Shown here in pieces: positions 42,286 through 51,164 of a DNA stretch of 64,000 nt. Within the stretch, counting starts at the first letter, position 1, and each line of letters begins with the position of its first letter. The DNA lies in contig NZ_RXYA01000001.1 in NCBI RefSeq assembly GCF_008086595.1, positions 310,001 to 374,000 on the forward strand. The letters are read 5' to 3'. Source of the stretch: Acetobacterium paludosum (GTDB taxonomy: Bacteria > Bacillota > Clostridia > Eubacteriales > Eubacteriaceae). Made by a program: the position numbers and the translations under genes. The notes under the pieces are model-generated. The model ran no database searches. It saw only the letters and a program-made list of their open reading frames with translations, and was not told the origin of the DNA.

Positions 42286-42448
42286 ACAATAATGTATAAT
42301 GTATCGATTGCCTACATTGTATAACATTTAACAATGTTTGTAAAGAACATTTTTTATTAAATGCGTACTTTTTTACAAATGCTTAAATAAATATTGTATA
42401 AAAAGGTATTGAGATATAAATTATAAAATTTAGAGAGGTAGAAAAAAT

Positions 42449-44347
42449 ATGAGTAATGAATATTTGAAATTTGATCAGACGGCTGAAGCCCTACTCGCGA
42501 AAGCTAAAAGAGATGGCGCAGAAACTATGTGGGATCGTAAAGCCGCACAGAAAACTCAATGTGGTTTTGGAGAAGCAGGAGTATGTTGCCGGATTTGTGC
42601 AATGGGACCTTGCCGTGTAAGCCCAGTACCTGGAAAAGGCGCTGAAAGAGGTATTTGCGGAGCAAATGCTGATACAATCGTAGCAAGAAACTTTGCTAGA
42701 ATGGTAGCCGGCGGAACATCTGCCCATTCCGATCATGCCCGTGATATTGTTCATGCGATGCATGCAGCAAAAGCTGAGGGTCCTTTTAAAATCAGAGATG
42801 AAGCAAAATTACGAAGAATCTCTGCAGAATGGGGCATTGCCGATGCAGACACCAAAGAAACCTATGCTTTGGCTCACGAATTGTCTGAAATGGCATTGGG
42901 AGAATTCGGTAAACCTTTTGGAACACAACGTTTCTTAAAAAGAGCACCACAAGCGCGACAGGATATTTGGAAAAGAGAAAATATCGAACCAAGAGCCATT
43001 GATATGGAAGTAACCACATTAATGCACTCGACTCATATCGGATGTGCTTCAGACTATGAAAGTCTTTTCAGAAGAGGCATGAGAACGGGTATGTCAGATG
43101 GTTGGGGCGGATCGATGATCGGAACCGAATTCTCTGATATTATGTACGGAACACCTTCAGCACAAGCGTCATCTTCAAACTTAGGCGTTATCGATAAAGA
43201 CCAGGTCAATATTCTGATTCATGGCCATGATCCCAATCTTGCCGAAATGATTGTTTTGGCTGCTGAAAATCCTGAAATGATTGAATTGGCAAAAGCTAAA
43301 GGTGCTAAAGGCATTAACATCGTTGGTATGTGCTGTACAGGTAATGAAATGACCATGAGACATGGCATCAAAATTGCCGGTAATTTCTACCAACAGGAAC
43401 TGTGCATCATTACCGGTGCGATTGAAGCGGCTGTCGTAGATGTTCAATGTATTTTCCCAGCACTTCCTGCACTGGCTAAAAAATATCATACGCGTTTTAT
43501 CAGTACTTCTGAAAAAGCAAAGATCTCTGGAGATATGTTCATTCAATTCTCTGAAGCAACCGGTTTGGAAAATGCCAATGAAATCGTAAAAATTGCCGTT
43601 GAAAATTTTGTAAACAGAGATGCTTCCAAAGTTGAAATTCCTGATCTTAAATCAGACACAATGGTTGGATACTCTGTTGAAGCGATTATCGATCATTTGG
43701 ATAAAGTAGTAAACACAAACACTTCTGACCCAATGGGAACCGTTAAACCACTAACCGATGTTATCTATGCCGGCGTTATTCGTGGGGCGGCTGGTGTTGT
43801 TGGTTGCAACAACCCTAAAGTTGAACATGATTATGCTCATGTAACAATTATCAAAGAACTGATCAAACGTGACGTCATCTGTGTCGTTACCGGTTGTGCC
43901 GCTCAGGCTGCTGCAAAAGCTGGCTTATTACAGTTGGAAGCTAAAGAATTGTGCGGTCGTGGCTTGAAAGAAGTATGCGAACGTGTCAATATTCCGCCAG
44001 TTCTTCATATGGGATCTTGCGTTGATATCAGCCGTATCCTTCACTTAGTAAACTTATGTGCTGACGTAAAAGGTATCGATCCTGCATTATTACCAGTTGT
44101 TGGTATTGCACCAGAATGGATGTCAGAAAAAGCCGTATCAATTGCTAACTACGTTGTTGGTTCTGGTATTAATACTTACCTTGGCGTCATTCCACAAGTT
44201 TTAGGAAGTCCTAACTTCACAAAATTATTGACCGAAGATTGTCAGGAATTCCTGGGCGCTCACTTCGTATTTGAAAAAGATCCGCTGGTTACAGTTGATA
44301 AAATCATGGTCGATTTAGAAGATAAACGAACAGCATTAGGTATCTAA
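42449..44347 (+). CDS. acsA: Carbon monoxide dehydrogenase subunit
   Basis: A 632-residue CooS/AcsA-type Ni-CODH: N-terminal cluster motifs CGFGEAGVCCRICAMGPCRVSP, HSTHIGCASDYESLF, and GVVGCNNPKVEHDYAH, CVVTGCAAQAA and HMGSCVDISRI for C-cluster ligands. It reduces CO2 to CO for ACS. The neighbour cooC overlaps its function in nickel loading. Normal length for an ACS-associated CODH. Confidence 0.96.
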   Translation: MSNEYLKFDQTAEALLAKAKRDGAETMWDRKAAQKTQCGFGEAGVCCRICAMGPCRVSPVPGKGAERGICGANADTIVARNFARMVAGGTSAHSDHARDIVHAMHAAKAEGPFKIRDEAKLRRISAEWGIADADTKETYALAHELSEMALGEFGKPFGTQRFLKRAPQARQDIWKRENIEPRAIDMEVTTLMHSTHIGCASDYESLFRRGMRTGMSDGWGGSMIGTEFSDIMYGTPSAQASSSNLGVIDKDQVNILIHGHDPNLAEMIVLAAENPEMIELAKAKGAKGINIVGMCCTGNEMTMRHGIKIAGNFYQQELCIITGAIEAAVVDVQCIFPALPALAKKYHTRFISTSEKAKISGDMFIQFSEATGLENANEIVKIAVENFVNRDASKVEIPDLKSDTMVGYSVEAIIDHLDKVVNTNTSDPMGTVKPLTDVIYAGVIRGAAGVVGCNNPKVEHDYAHVTIIKELIKRDVICVVTGCAAQAAAKAGLLQLEAKELCGRGLKEVCERVNIPPVLHMGSCVDISRILHLVNLCADVKGIDPALLPVVGIAPEWMSEKAVSIANYVVGSGINTYLGVIPQVLGSPNFTKLLTEDCQEFLGAHFVFEKDPLVTVDKIMVDLEDKRTALGI

Positions 44348-44374
44348 TTTATAAAAGATAGACAGGTGATATAA

Positions 44375-45160
44375 ATGAAAATTGCAATAACAGGAAAAGG
44401 CGGGGTTGGAAAAACAACCATCGCAGCGAGTTTAAGCCGATATTTTGCCGAAGCAGGATTTAACGTATTAACTGTTGATGCAGATCCAGATGCAAATCTC
44501 GGGCTTGCTCTGGGCATGAGCGAAGAGATGATTGCCAGCATTGTGCCGATTTCCGAGATGAAAGATCTTGTCGAAGAACGGACCGCTGCCAATACAGGAT
44601 CTTTTGGTTCAATGTTTAGAATGAACCCTGAGGTTGCCGATATTCCAGCGCGTTATGCTAAAGAATTTAATGGCGTTAAGCTTTTAACGATGGGAACGGT
44701 TGATACCGGAGGTTCTGGTTGCGTCTGTCCTGAACACGTTTTGTTAAAAACGCTGATGAATCATTTGGTACTTTATCAAAAAGACGTGGTTGTTATGGAT
44801 ATGGAAGCCGGAATTGAGCATTTGGGGAGAGGAACGGCCGGAGCAGTCGACGCATTTATTGTTGTTGTTGAACCGGGAGTTCGCAGTATTCAAACCTATC
44901 ATAAAGTTAAATCCATGGCGATGGATATTGGTGTCAAGCAAGTTTATGTTATTGGAAATAAAATCCGGAATGACGGAGATATTGCCTTTCTTACAGAAAA
45001 AATCGGAGCAGAAAACATTGTTGGTTTTTTAAACTATCGTGATGAAATCTCCGAATCAGACAGAAACAATAAATCACCCTATGACGATCCAGTCATGAAG
45101 ACTGACATTGCTGCTCTTGGCAAAAGAATTCAAGAGATCGTACAGGAAAAAAAGAAATAG
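44375..45160 (+). CDS. cooC: CooC-type nickel-insertion ATPase, second copy
   Basis: A 261-residue MinD-fold ATPase with GKGGVGKTTI and the CooC CxC site SGCVCPEHVLL. It lies between acsA and acsB, 27 nt after acsA, so it probably loads nickel into one of them. It resembles the classical CooC used for CODH more than the copy at 34660 does (CVCPEH versus CYCYVN). Confidence 0.93.
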   Translation: MKIAITGKGGVGKTTIAASLSRYFAEAGFNVLTVDADPDANLGLALGMSEEMIASIVPISEMKDLVEERTAANTGSFGSMFRMNPEVADIPARYAKEFNGVKLLTMGTVDTGGSGCVCPEHVLLKTLMNHLVLYQKDVVVMDMEAGIEHLGRGTAGAVDAFIVVVEPGVRSIQTYHKVKSMAMDIGVKQVYVIGNKIRNDGDIAFLTEKIGAENIVGFLNYRDEISESDRNNKSPYDDPVMKTDIAALGKRIQEIVQEKKK

Positions 45161-45211
45161 AGTTACAAAAATCTTATATTAATTGAACCAATTTAAGGAG
45201 GAAAAGTCCAT

Positions 45212-47386
45212 ATGAATATGAATCTTTTAGATATTATTTACGACGGTCAAGCCCAATATCTTCAACGTGCTGAAGAAATGGTTGCCAAGGTTGTCGCTGA
45301 AAAGGGAAAAGAAACACCCGTTAAATTCCCAGGTACTGCCTACGCATTACCTTGCATCTACGCTATTACAGGTAAAAAAATCACCAATGTAGGTGAATTG
45401 GAAGAAGCTTTGGCACTGGCAAAAGAATACATTCATCCAGCAAAAACTTTACAAGCTGGTTTAGATGCTGGTACCGCTTCTGCTATGTTAGCTGAAATTA
45501 TTGAAGCAGTGAAATTTGTTTATGATCCAATCCCATACAAAGGCCGTGACGCAGAAGATTTAAATACTGCAGATGTACGTACTTTAGGTTTCTTACCAGA
45601 TGCAGAAGTTCGTTCATTCGGTGTTGCGTTAGTTACACAGGATATTCCAGGTGTTGCTGTTCTTATCGGTGAAGCACCAGATTCTGAAACACTGGCAAAT
45701 GTTGTTAAAGATTATCAACAAAAGGGTTTATTGACCTTCATGGTTGGTAAAGTAATTGATCAAGCTATTGAACAAAACATTAAAATGGGTGTAGACCTTC
45801 GAGTTATTCCATTGGGATATGAAATCGAATCTGTTATCCACGTTGTTTCTGTAGCAATCCGTGCCAGCTTAATCTTCGGGGCAACAAAACCAGGAGATTT
45901 CCTTGCTCATAGAACTTATACAAAAGATCGTGTTAAAGCGTTTGTTAATGTATTTGGCGGATGGGATAACAAAATTATTGCTGCCGGTGCTGCTGCCATT
46001 GAATTAGGCTTCCCAGCAACTGTAGATAAATACATCAATGAAGTACCAACATTATTACTCTATCAACCAGATTACGAAAAGGTTGTTGCTACTTCTCTTG
46101 AAGCTAGAGGAATTAAAATTAAAATTACCGAAATCGACTGTCCAGTATCTGTATCTTCAGCATTTGAAGGCGAACGTGTTCGTAAAGATACCATGTTTGC
46201 TGAATTCGGCGGAAACAGAACACCAGCTTGGGAACTTGTAACAAGCATTGATTTAGCAGATGTCGAAGATCATAAGATCACTCTTATCGGACCAGATATC
46301 GACGATGCCATGTTCGAAGAAGGAAAAACGGTTCGTTTACCTTTAGGCGTTTTAGTTGAAGTTGCCGGTAAAGATATGCAAGCAGATTTTGAAACCGTTC
46401 TGGAAAGACGTATTCACTATTTCTTGAACTATGTTGAAGGTGCAATGCATGTTGGACAGAGAAATAGTTCTTGGATCCGTTTAACCAAAGAAGCATATGG
46501 AAAAGGCTTCCGTTTGAAACATATCGGTGAAGTACTGTATGCAAAAATGAGAGATGATTTTGATAAAGTTGTTGATAAATGTCAAGTAACTATTTATACA
46601 AACAAAGAAGATGTTGAACGACTTTATGCAGAACGTGCTAAACCAGTATACGATAAACGTGATACCAGAATGGCTGCTTTGACAGATGACAACGTAGAGG
46701 AATTCTATACTTGTTTATTATGTCAATCATTTGCTCCAAGCCATGTTTGTATCGTTACACCAGAACGTTTAGGTCTTTGCGGTGCGGTTTCCTGGTTGGA
46801 TGCTAAAGCAACCAAACAATTGGATCCTACCGGACCAAACCAACCGGTTGTCAAGGGCACAGCTATTGATGAACGTCTTGGAATCTGGGATTCAGTTAAC
46901 GAAGCAGTTGCTACCAACTCACAAGGTGCAGTTGAATCAGTAACACTTTATTCTATTCTTGAAGATCCAATGACTTCCTGCGGATGTTTCGAATGTATCT
47001 GTGGAATTATGCCAGAAGCAAACGGTGTTGTTATTGTAAATCGTGAGCATGCTGATATTACTCCAGTAGGTATGACCTTCGGTGAATTGGCTTCAATGAC
47101 AGGTGGTGGAGTTCAAACTCCAGGTTTCATGGGTCATGGTCGTCAATTGCTTGGTTCTAAAAAATTCATGTCTGCTGAAGGCGGCTTGGAAAGAATCGTA
47201 TGGATGCCAAAAGCATTAAAAGATGATGTTGCTGAACGTATGAATAAAGCAGTCAAAGAGATGACAGGCATTGATAATTTCGCAGACATGGTTTGTGATG
47301 AAACAATCGCTGTTGATTCTGAAGCAGTATTAGAATTCTTAGAAACAAAAGGACATCCAGCATTAGCTATGGATCCAATTATGTAA
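45212..47386 (+). CDS. acsB: Acetyl-CoA synthase, first copy
   Basis: A 724-residue ACS. A-cluster 4Fe-4S ligands Cys 501, 504, 513 and 523 (CLLCQSFAPSHVC, LGLCGAVSW) and the distal-nickel CGC motif (Cys 590 and 592 in SCGCFECICG) are all intact, in the same spacing as the characterised enzyme. It joins CO, methyl-corrinoid and CoA into acetyl-CoA. Strong SD AAGGAGG. It differs from the second copy at 48295 mainly in the first 300 residues. Confidence 0.96.
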   Translation: MNMNLLDIIYDGQAQYLQRAEEMVAKVVAEKGKETPVKFPGTAYALPCIYAITGKKITNVGELEEALALAKEYIHPAKTLQAGLDAGTASAMLAEIIEAVKFVYDPIPYKGRDAEDLNTADVRTLGFLPDAEVRSFGVALVTQDIPGVAVLIGEAPDSETLANVVKDYQQKGLLTFMVGKVIDQAIEQNIKMGVDLRVIPLGYEIESVIHVVSVAIRASLIFGATKPGDFLAHRTYTKDRVKAFVNVFGGWDNKIIAAGAAAIELGFPATVDKYINEVPTLLLYQPDYEKVVATSLEARGIKIKITEIDCPVSVSSAFEGERVRKDTMFAEFGGNRTPAWELVTSIDLADVEDHKITLIGPDIDDAMFEEGKTVRLPLGVLVEVAGKDMQADFETVLERRIHYFLNYVEGAMHVGQRNSSWIRLTKEAYGKGFRLKHIGEVLYAKMRDDFDKVVDKCQVTIYTNKEDVERLYAERAKPVYDKRDTRMAALTDDNVEEFYTCLLCQSFAPSHVCIVTPERLGLCGAVSWLDAKATKQLDPTGPNQPVVKGTAIDERLGIWDSVNEAVATNSQGAVESVTLYSILEDPMTSCGCFECICGIMPEANGVVIVNREHADITPVGMTFGELASMTGGGVQTPGFMGHGRQLLGSKKFMSAEGGLERIVWMPKALKDDVAERMNKAVKEMTGIDNFADMVCDETIAVDSEAVLEFLETKGHPALAMDPIM

Positions 47387-47420
47387 TTAATTTTTGACCG
47401 AGTCAAAAACTGTATGTCTG

Positions 47421-47452
47421 AAGGCAGAACACATTTGTGTTCTGCCTTTTTT
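47421..47452 (+). terminator. Terminator after first acsB
   Basis: 13-bp stem AAGGCAGAACACA (47421-47433) with its complement (47436-47448), followed by TTTTTT. Confidence 0.93.
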
Positions 47453-47562
47453 CGCATCATGGACACAGATATCATTGAAAATATTGAGTTGCCATGTATT
47501 TTTTAAGTAAAAAATGTTATAATTAAAACAGTGAAAAATGAAAAATAATAGGAGGAAATAAA

Positions 47563-48072
47563 ATGTCTGAAGATAAAAAACTCCATAGTCATGGTGAACA
47601 TCATGACCACACAGAAGGACATCCGCATGAAGGATGTACCAAACACGAACATGGAAGTGAAGAAGGCCACGAACACAGTCATGAACATGGTCATACCCAT
47701 CCCCACAGTGATGACCACGGACATGAACATGAACAAACACTAGGTGAAGAACATGAGCATGAGCACACCCATGAACATACTCATCCCCACGAACATCCCC
47801 ATGAACACACTCATCCTCATACTCATGGAGATGAACACGGTCACTCCCATGAAGGAAATTCTGCTGTAGAAGATAAAGATCTCGAAATTATCAGTATTCT
47901 TTTAGATCACTGGGTTTCGCATAATCAGGATCATGCTGCAGAATATAAAACATGGGTTGAAAAAATGAACAAACTGGGAAAAAGTGAAGTAGCTAAAGCG
48001 TTAACTGAAGCAATTGAGCTGATGGCAGAAGCAGACAAACATTTGATTAAGGCAAAAAAAGATTTGATCTAG
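47563..48072 (+). CDS. Histidine-rich protein with small helical C-terminal domain
   Basis: A 169-residue protein. Residues 5-98 are extremely His-rich (for example HEHEHTHEHTHPHEHPHEH), suited to binding Ni(II) or other divalent metals. Residues 105-169 form a helical domain: IISILLDHWVSHNQDHAAEYKTW and a Lys-rich end. That domain aligns over its length with the small protein at 51165 (HWxxHxxDHxxxYxxW). Placed between two acsB genes, it is a strong candidate for nickel storage or delivery to ACS. GGAGG precedes the ATG. Confidence 0.75.
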   Translation: MSEDKKLHSHGEHHDHTEGHPHEGCTKHEHGSEEGHEHSHEHGHTHPHSDDHGHEHEQTLGEEHEHEHTHEHTHPHEHPHEHTHPHTHGDEHGHSHEGNSAVEDKDLEIISILLDHWVSHNQDHAAEYKTWVEKMNKLGKSEVAKALTEAIELMAEADKHLIKAKKDLI

Positions 48073-48085
48073 ACCGGTGTATAAC

Positions 48086-48120
48086 AAATTGCTGGATTGA
48101 TAATGTGAATCCAGCAATTT
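48086..48120 (+). terminator. Terminator after His-rich gene
   Basis: Stem AAATTGCTGGATT (48086-48098) with AATCCAGCAATTT (48108-48120), ending in TTT then CTTT. Confidence 0.8.
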
Positions 48121-48128
48121 CTTTGCGA

Positions 48129-48171
48129 AAACATGTATATACTTGTATAAAATCAGATAATATAGTAAAAT
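48129..48171 (+). promoter_or_regulatory. Second acsB promoter with shared operator box
   Basis: TTGTAT (48143-48148) and TAAAAT (48166-48171), spacer 17 nt. The shared box lies inverted over the -35 (48129-48149; on the minus strand TATACAAGTATATACATGTT). This makes the second acsB a member of the same putative regulon. A leader of about 120 nt with an ATGCCTGAAGGCAT palindrome precedes the start. Confidence 0.65.
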
Positions 48172-48294
48172 AAATGTATAAATATAGAAAAGTGTATGAA
48201 ATTCAGGAGATGGTAATATAGTTCTTCAATTTCATATATTATTACGATGCCTGAAGGCATTGAAATTCTTTAGAAAAGGAAGAGTGAAATTGTT

Positions 48295-50430
48295 ATGAGT
48301 TTGACAGATTTGATTTATGCTGGTTCTAATGCAGTAGCAGGTTTAACTGAAGGAGCTGTAAATGATGCCATTGAAAAATATGGCGAAAGCCATGCAGTGG
48401 GATATCCGGATACGGCTTATTTTTTACCTATTATTTATGCGGCAACTGGAGTTAAAATTAAGACCTTAGGTGATTTACCGGCGGCAGTGGGTATTTTGAA
48501 AAGTTTGATTACCAACAAGGATGATTTAGGTGAAGCATTAAATGCAGGCCTGGCAACAGCGGTTGGAGCGGAAATAATTGAAGCGATTCGTTATTTAGAT
48601 GGCGATCCTTATGCCGAGGATGCTGGAATTGGCTTTGTGTCAGATCCGATCATTCGTTCCCTTGGCGTACCCTTGGTAACCGGAGATATCCCTGGAATTG
48701 CCGTTCTTTTAGGCGAATCAGCAGATCCCAAAACTTTGGCCGCTATTGTTAAAGACTATCAGGAAAAAGGTCTATTGACTTTTATGGTTGGGAACATCAT
48801 TGAGCAGGCTTCAGAAGCAGGCGTGAAAATGGGCCTTGATTATCGTGTCATTCCATTAGGACACGAAGTGACTTCAGTGATTCATGTCGTTTCTGTTGCC
48901 ATCCGTACAGCTTTAATCTTTGGCGCTGTTGAACCTGGAAAATTGGCGGATTTCTTAGCATATACCAAAGAAAGAGTTCCCGCTTTTGTTAACACATTTG
49001 GCCCGATCGATGAAGTGGTTGTATCAGTTGGCGCCGGTGCCATTGCATTAGGATTCCCAGTCATTGCCGATGTTGAAGTGCCGGAAGTCCCTGGAGCACT
49101 GATGACACAAGCAGATCACTCGAAAACAGTAGAAACTTCTTTAGAATCAAGAGATATTAAAATTAAAGTTACAAAAATTGACGTACCAGTTTCAGTGGCC
49201 GCAGCATTTGAAGGCGAACGTGTTCGTAAAGACACCATGTTTGCAGAATTCGGCGGAAACAAAACACCGGCCTGGGAACTGGTAACAACCGGTGATTTAG
49301 CTGAACTTGAAGATCATAAAATTACCGTTATTGGACCAGATATCGATGATGCAATGTTCGAAGATGGAAAAACGGTTCGGTTGCCTTTAGGTATCTTGGT
49401 TGAAGTTGCCGGTAAAGAAATGCAAAAAGACTTTGAAACCGTTCTGGAAAGACGTATTCACTATTTTATGAACTATATTGATGGTGCTATGCATGTTGGA
49501 CAAAGAAATACGGTATGGATTCGACTGACCAAAGAAGCATATGAAAAAGGCTTCCGGTTAAAACATATTGGTGAAGTTCTTTATGCAAAAATGCGGGCAG
49601 ACTTTGACAATGTTGTCGATAAATGTCAAGTGACTATTTATACAAAAAAAGAAGATGTGGAAGAAATTTATGAAGAACGCGTTAAACCAATCTATGTTCA
49701 ACGTGATGATCGAATGAGCGCTTTGACAGATGAAAGTGTTGAGGAATTCTACACCTGCCTATTATGTCAATCATTTGCACCAAGCCATGTCTGCATCATT
49801 ACCCCAGAACGTTTAGGTCTTTGCGGTGCGGTTTCCTGGTTGGATGCCAAAGCAACCAAACAATTGGATCCAACCGGACCAAATCAGCCGGTTGTCAAAG
49901 GCCAAGCCATTGACGAACGACTGGGTATCTGGGCTTCGGTCAACGAAGCAGTTGCTACTAATTCACAAGGGGCAGTTGAAAAAGTTACATTATATTCAAT
50001 TCTTGAAGATCCAATGACTTCCTGTGGATGTTTCGAATGTATCTGCGGCATTATGCCGGAAGCAAACGGCGTTGTTATTGTAAACCGAGAGTTTAGCGAT
50101 GTTTCACCAGTTGGTATGACCTTTGGAGAACTGGCTTCGATGACCGGTGGTGGGGTTCAAACTCCTGGTTTCATGGGTCATGGTCGCCAATTGATCGGTT
50201 CTAAGAAATTCATGTCGGCTGAAGGCGGTTTGGAAAGAATCGTCTGGATGCCAAAAGAATTAAAAGATGATGTTGCGGAACGATTAAATAAAGCAGTTAA
50301 AGAAATGACCGGCATTGAAAACTTTGCAGATATGGTCTGTGATGAAACCATTGCTATTGAATCTGAAGCGGTATTGGAATTCCTGGAATCAAAAGGACAT
50401 CCGGCTTTGGCGATGGATCCAATTATGTAA
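48295..50430 (+). CDS. acsB: Acetyl-CoA synthase, second copy
   Basis: A 711-residue ACS paralogue. All A-cluster ligands are retained (Cys 488, 491, 500, 510 and the CGC pair 577, 579). From about residue 305 it is very close to the copy at 45212, with long stretches of near-identical DNA, but the N-terminal half, which contacts CODH and forms the gas tunnel, is clearly more divergent. It may be an isoenzyme tuned to a different partner or condition. Confidence 0.95.
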   Translation: MSLTDLIYAGSNAVAGLTEGAVNDAIEKYGESHAVGYPDTAYFLPIIYAATGVKIKTLGDLPAAVGILKSLITNKDDLGEALNAGLATAVGAEIIEAIRYLDGDPYAEDAGIGFVSDPIIRSLGVPLVTGDIPGIAVLLGESADPKTLAAIVKDYQEKGLLTFMVGNIIEQASEAGVKMGLDYRVIPLGHEVTSVIHVVSVAIRTALIFGAVEPGKLADFLAYTKERVPAFVNTFGPIDEVVVSVGAGAIALGFPVIADVEVPEVPGALMTQADHSKTVETSLESRDIKIKVTKIDVPVSVAAAFEGERVRKDTMFAEFGGNKTPAWELVTTGDLAELEDHKITVIGPDIDDAMFEDGKTVRLPLGILVEVAGKEMQKDFETVLERRIHYFMNYIDGAMHVGQRNTVWIRLTKEAYEKGFRLKHIGEVLYAKMRADFDNVVDKCQVTIYTKKEDVEEIYEERVKPIYVQRDDRMSALTDESVEEFYTCLLCQSFAPSHVCIITPERLGLCGAVSWLDAKATKQLDPTGPNQPVVKGQAIDERLGIWASVNEAVATNSQGAVEKVTLYSILEDPMTSCGCFECICGIMPEANGVVIVNREFSDVSPVGMTFGELASMTGGGVQTPGFMGHGRQLIGSKKFMSAEGGLERIVWMPKELKDDVAERLNKAVKEMTGIENFADMVCDETIAIESEAVLEFLESKGHPALAMDPIM

Positions 50431-50470
50431 TAGTTCCATTAGGATTACTGAATAAAATAAAGATGCAGTC

Positions 50471-50494
50471 GCCCCTTAACTTGTGTTAAGGGGC
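50471..50494 (+). terminator. Stem-loop after second acsB
   Basis: GCCCCTTAA (50471-50479) pairs perfectly with TTAAGGGGC (50486-50494). The following ATTCTGTG is only moderately T-rich, so it may only partly terminate and let cooT be read. Confidence 0.55.
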
Positions 50495-50540
50495 ATTCTG
50501 TGTTAGAATAATCTCAAATAAAAGAAAGGAGACTGAGAAC

Positions 50541-50738
50541 ATGTGTGAATCATCAGCTTATATGACTACTCCTGAAGGAGAAGAAAAAATAATGGACTAC
50601 GTTGTTGATATTGTCCCGAATGATGATGGGAGTTTAACCCTGTCGGATTTATTGGGCGGTACAAAGATTGTTCAAGGCAGACTCAAGGAAGTAAAACTTC
50701 TTGCCCACAAAATTATTATTGAAGGAACTGTGGTTTAG
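50541..50738 (+). CDS. cooT: CooT-like nickel-binding protein
   Basis: A 65-residue protein: MCESSAYMTTPEGEEKIMDYVVDIVPNDDG... with Cys 2, DLLGGTKIVQGRLKEVKLLAHKIIIEG. This is the short SH3-like fold of CooT, a homodimeric Ni(II)-binding protein linked to CODH maturation, in which the N-terminal Met-Cys provides ligands. Cys 2 is present. Strong site AAAGGAG. It lies in a three-gene string 3 nt from the next gene. Confidence 0.82.
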   Translation: MCESSAYMTTPEGEEKIMDYVVDIVPNDDGSLTLSDLLGGTKIVQGRLKEVKLLAHKIIIEGTVV

Positions 50739-50741
50739 TTT

Positions 50742-51164
50742 ATGAACATCGTTGTGCTTGACGGTATGGGAGGCGGCATTGGGTCGCGAATTGTAGGAAT
50801 TCTCAAAGAAGAAATGCCGCCATATATTGAAATATATGGATTAGGAACCAATGCTTTGGCAACAGCCGCAATGTTGAAAAAAGGTGCCAATAAAGGCGCA
50901 ACCGGAGAAAATGCCATTGCAACAACAGTAGTTAAAGCAGATTTTATTATTGGCTCGATTGCAATGACCATTCCAAATTCGATGATGGGAGAAGTGACGC
51001 CGAGAATGGTTGAAGCCATTGGAAGCTGCGAAGGGATAAAAATATACATTCCGATTCTACCCGAAAATCATCATATCGTATCTTTGGAACAAAAACCATT
51101 GATGCTCCAAATTAGAGAAGCCGTGGCTTTGATAAAAAAAGAACTGCATTTGGAGGATGTGTAA
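50742..51164 (+). CDS. DUF3842 protein
   Basis: A 140-residue protein with a Rossmann-like beginning, VVLDGMGGGIGSRIVGIL, then YGLGTNALATAAMLKKGANKGATGENA and a Pro-rich C-terminal strand region. It matches the uncharacterised DUF3842 family, which occurs in CODH/ACS loci. No activity is known. It begins 3 nt after cooT and ends 1 nt before the next start, so it is part of one unit. Confidence 0.75.
   Translation: MNIVVLDGMGGGIGSRIVGILKEEMPPYIEIYGLGTNALATAAMLKKGANKGATGENAIATTVVKADFIIGSIAMTIPNSMMGEVTPRMVEAIGSCEGIKIYIPILPENHHIVSLEQKPLMLQIREAVALIKKELHLEDV

Noticed and set aside
47387-47740. Val/Phe/His-rich frames on the minus strand
   Set aside because: Antisense of the His-rich coding repeats; composition is a by-product of CAT/GAA codons.
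47580-47850. Tandem DNA repeat or CRISPR-like array
   Set aside because: Repetition of CAT/CAC with GAA comes from His-Glu-rich coding; there are no regular repeat-spacer units. No CRISPR array was seen anywhere in the window.
48250-48294. Small leader peptide before the second acsB
   Set aside because: No convincing start with SD; only a short palindrome is visible.
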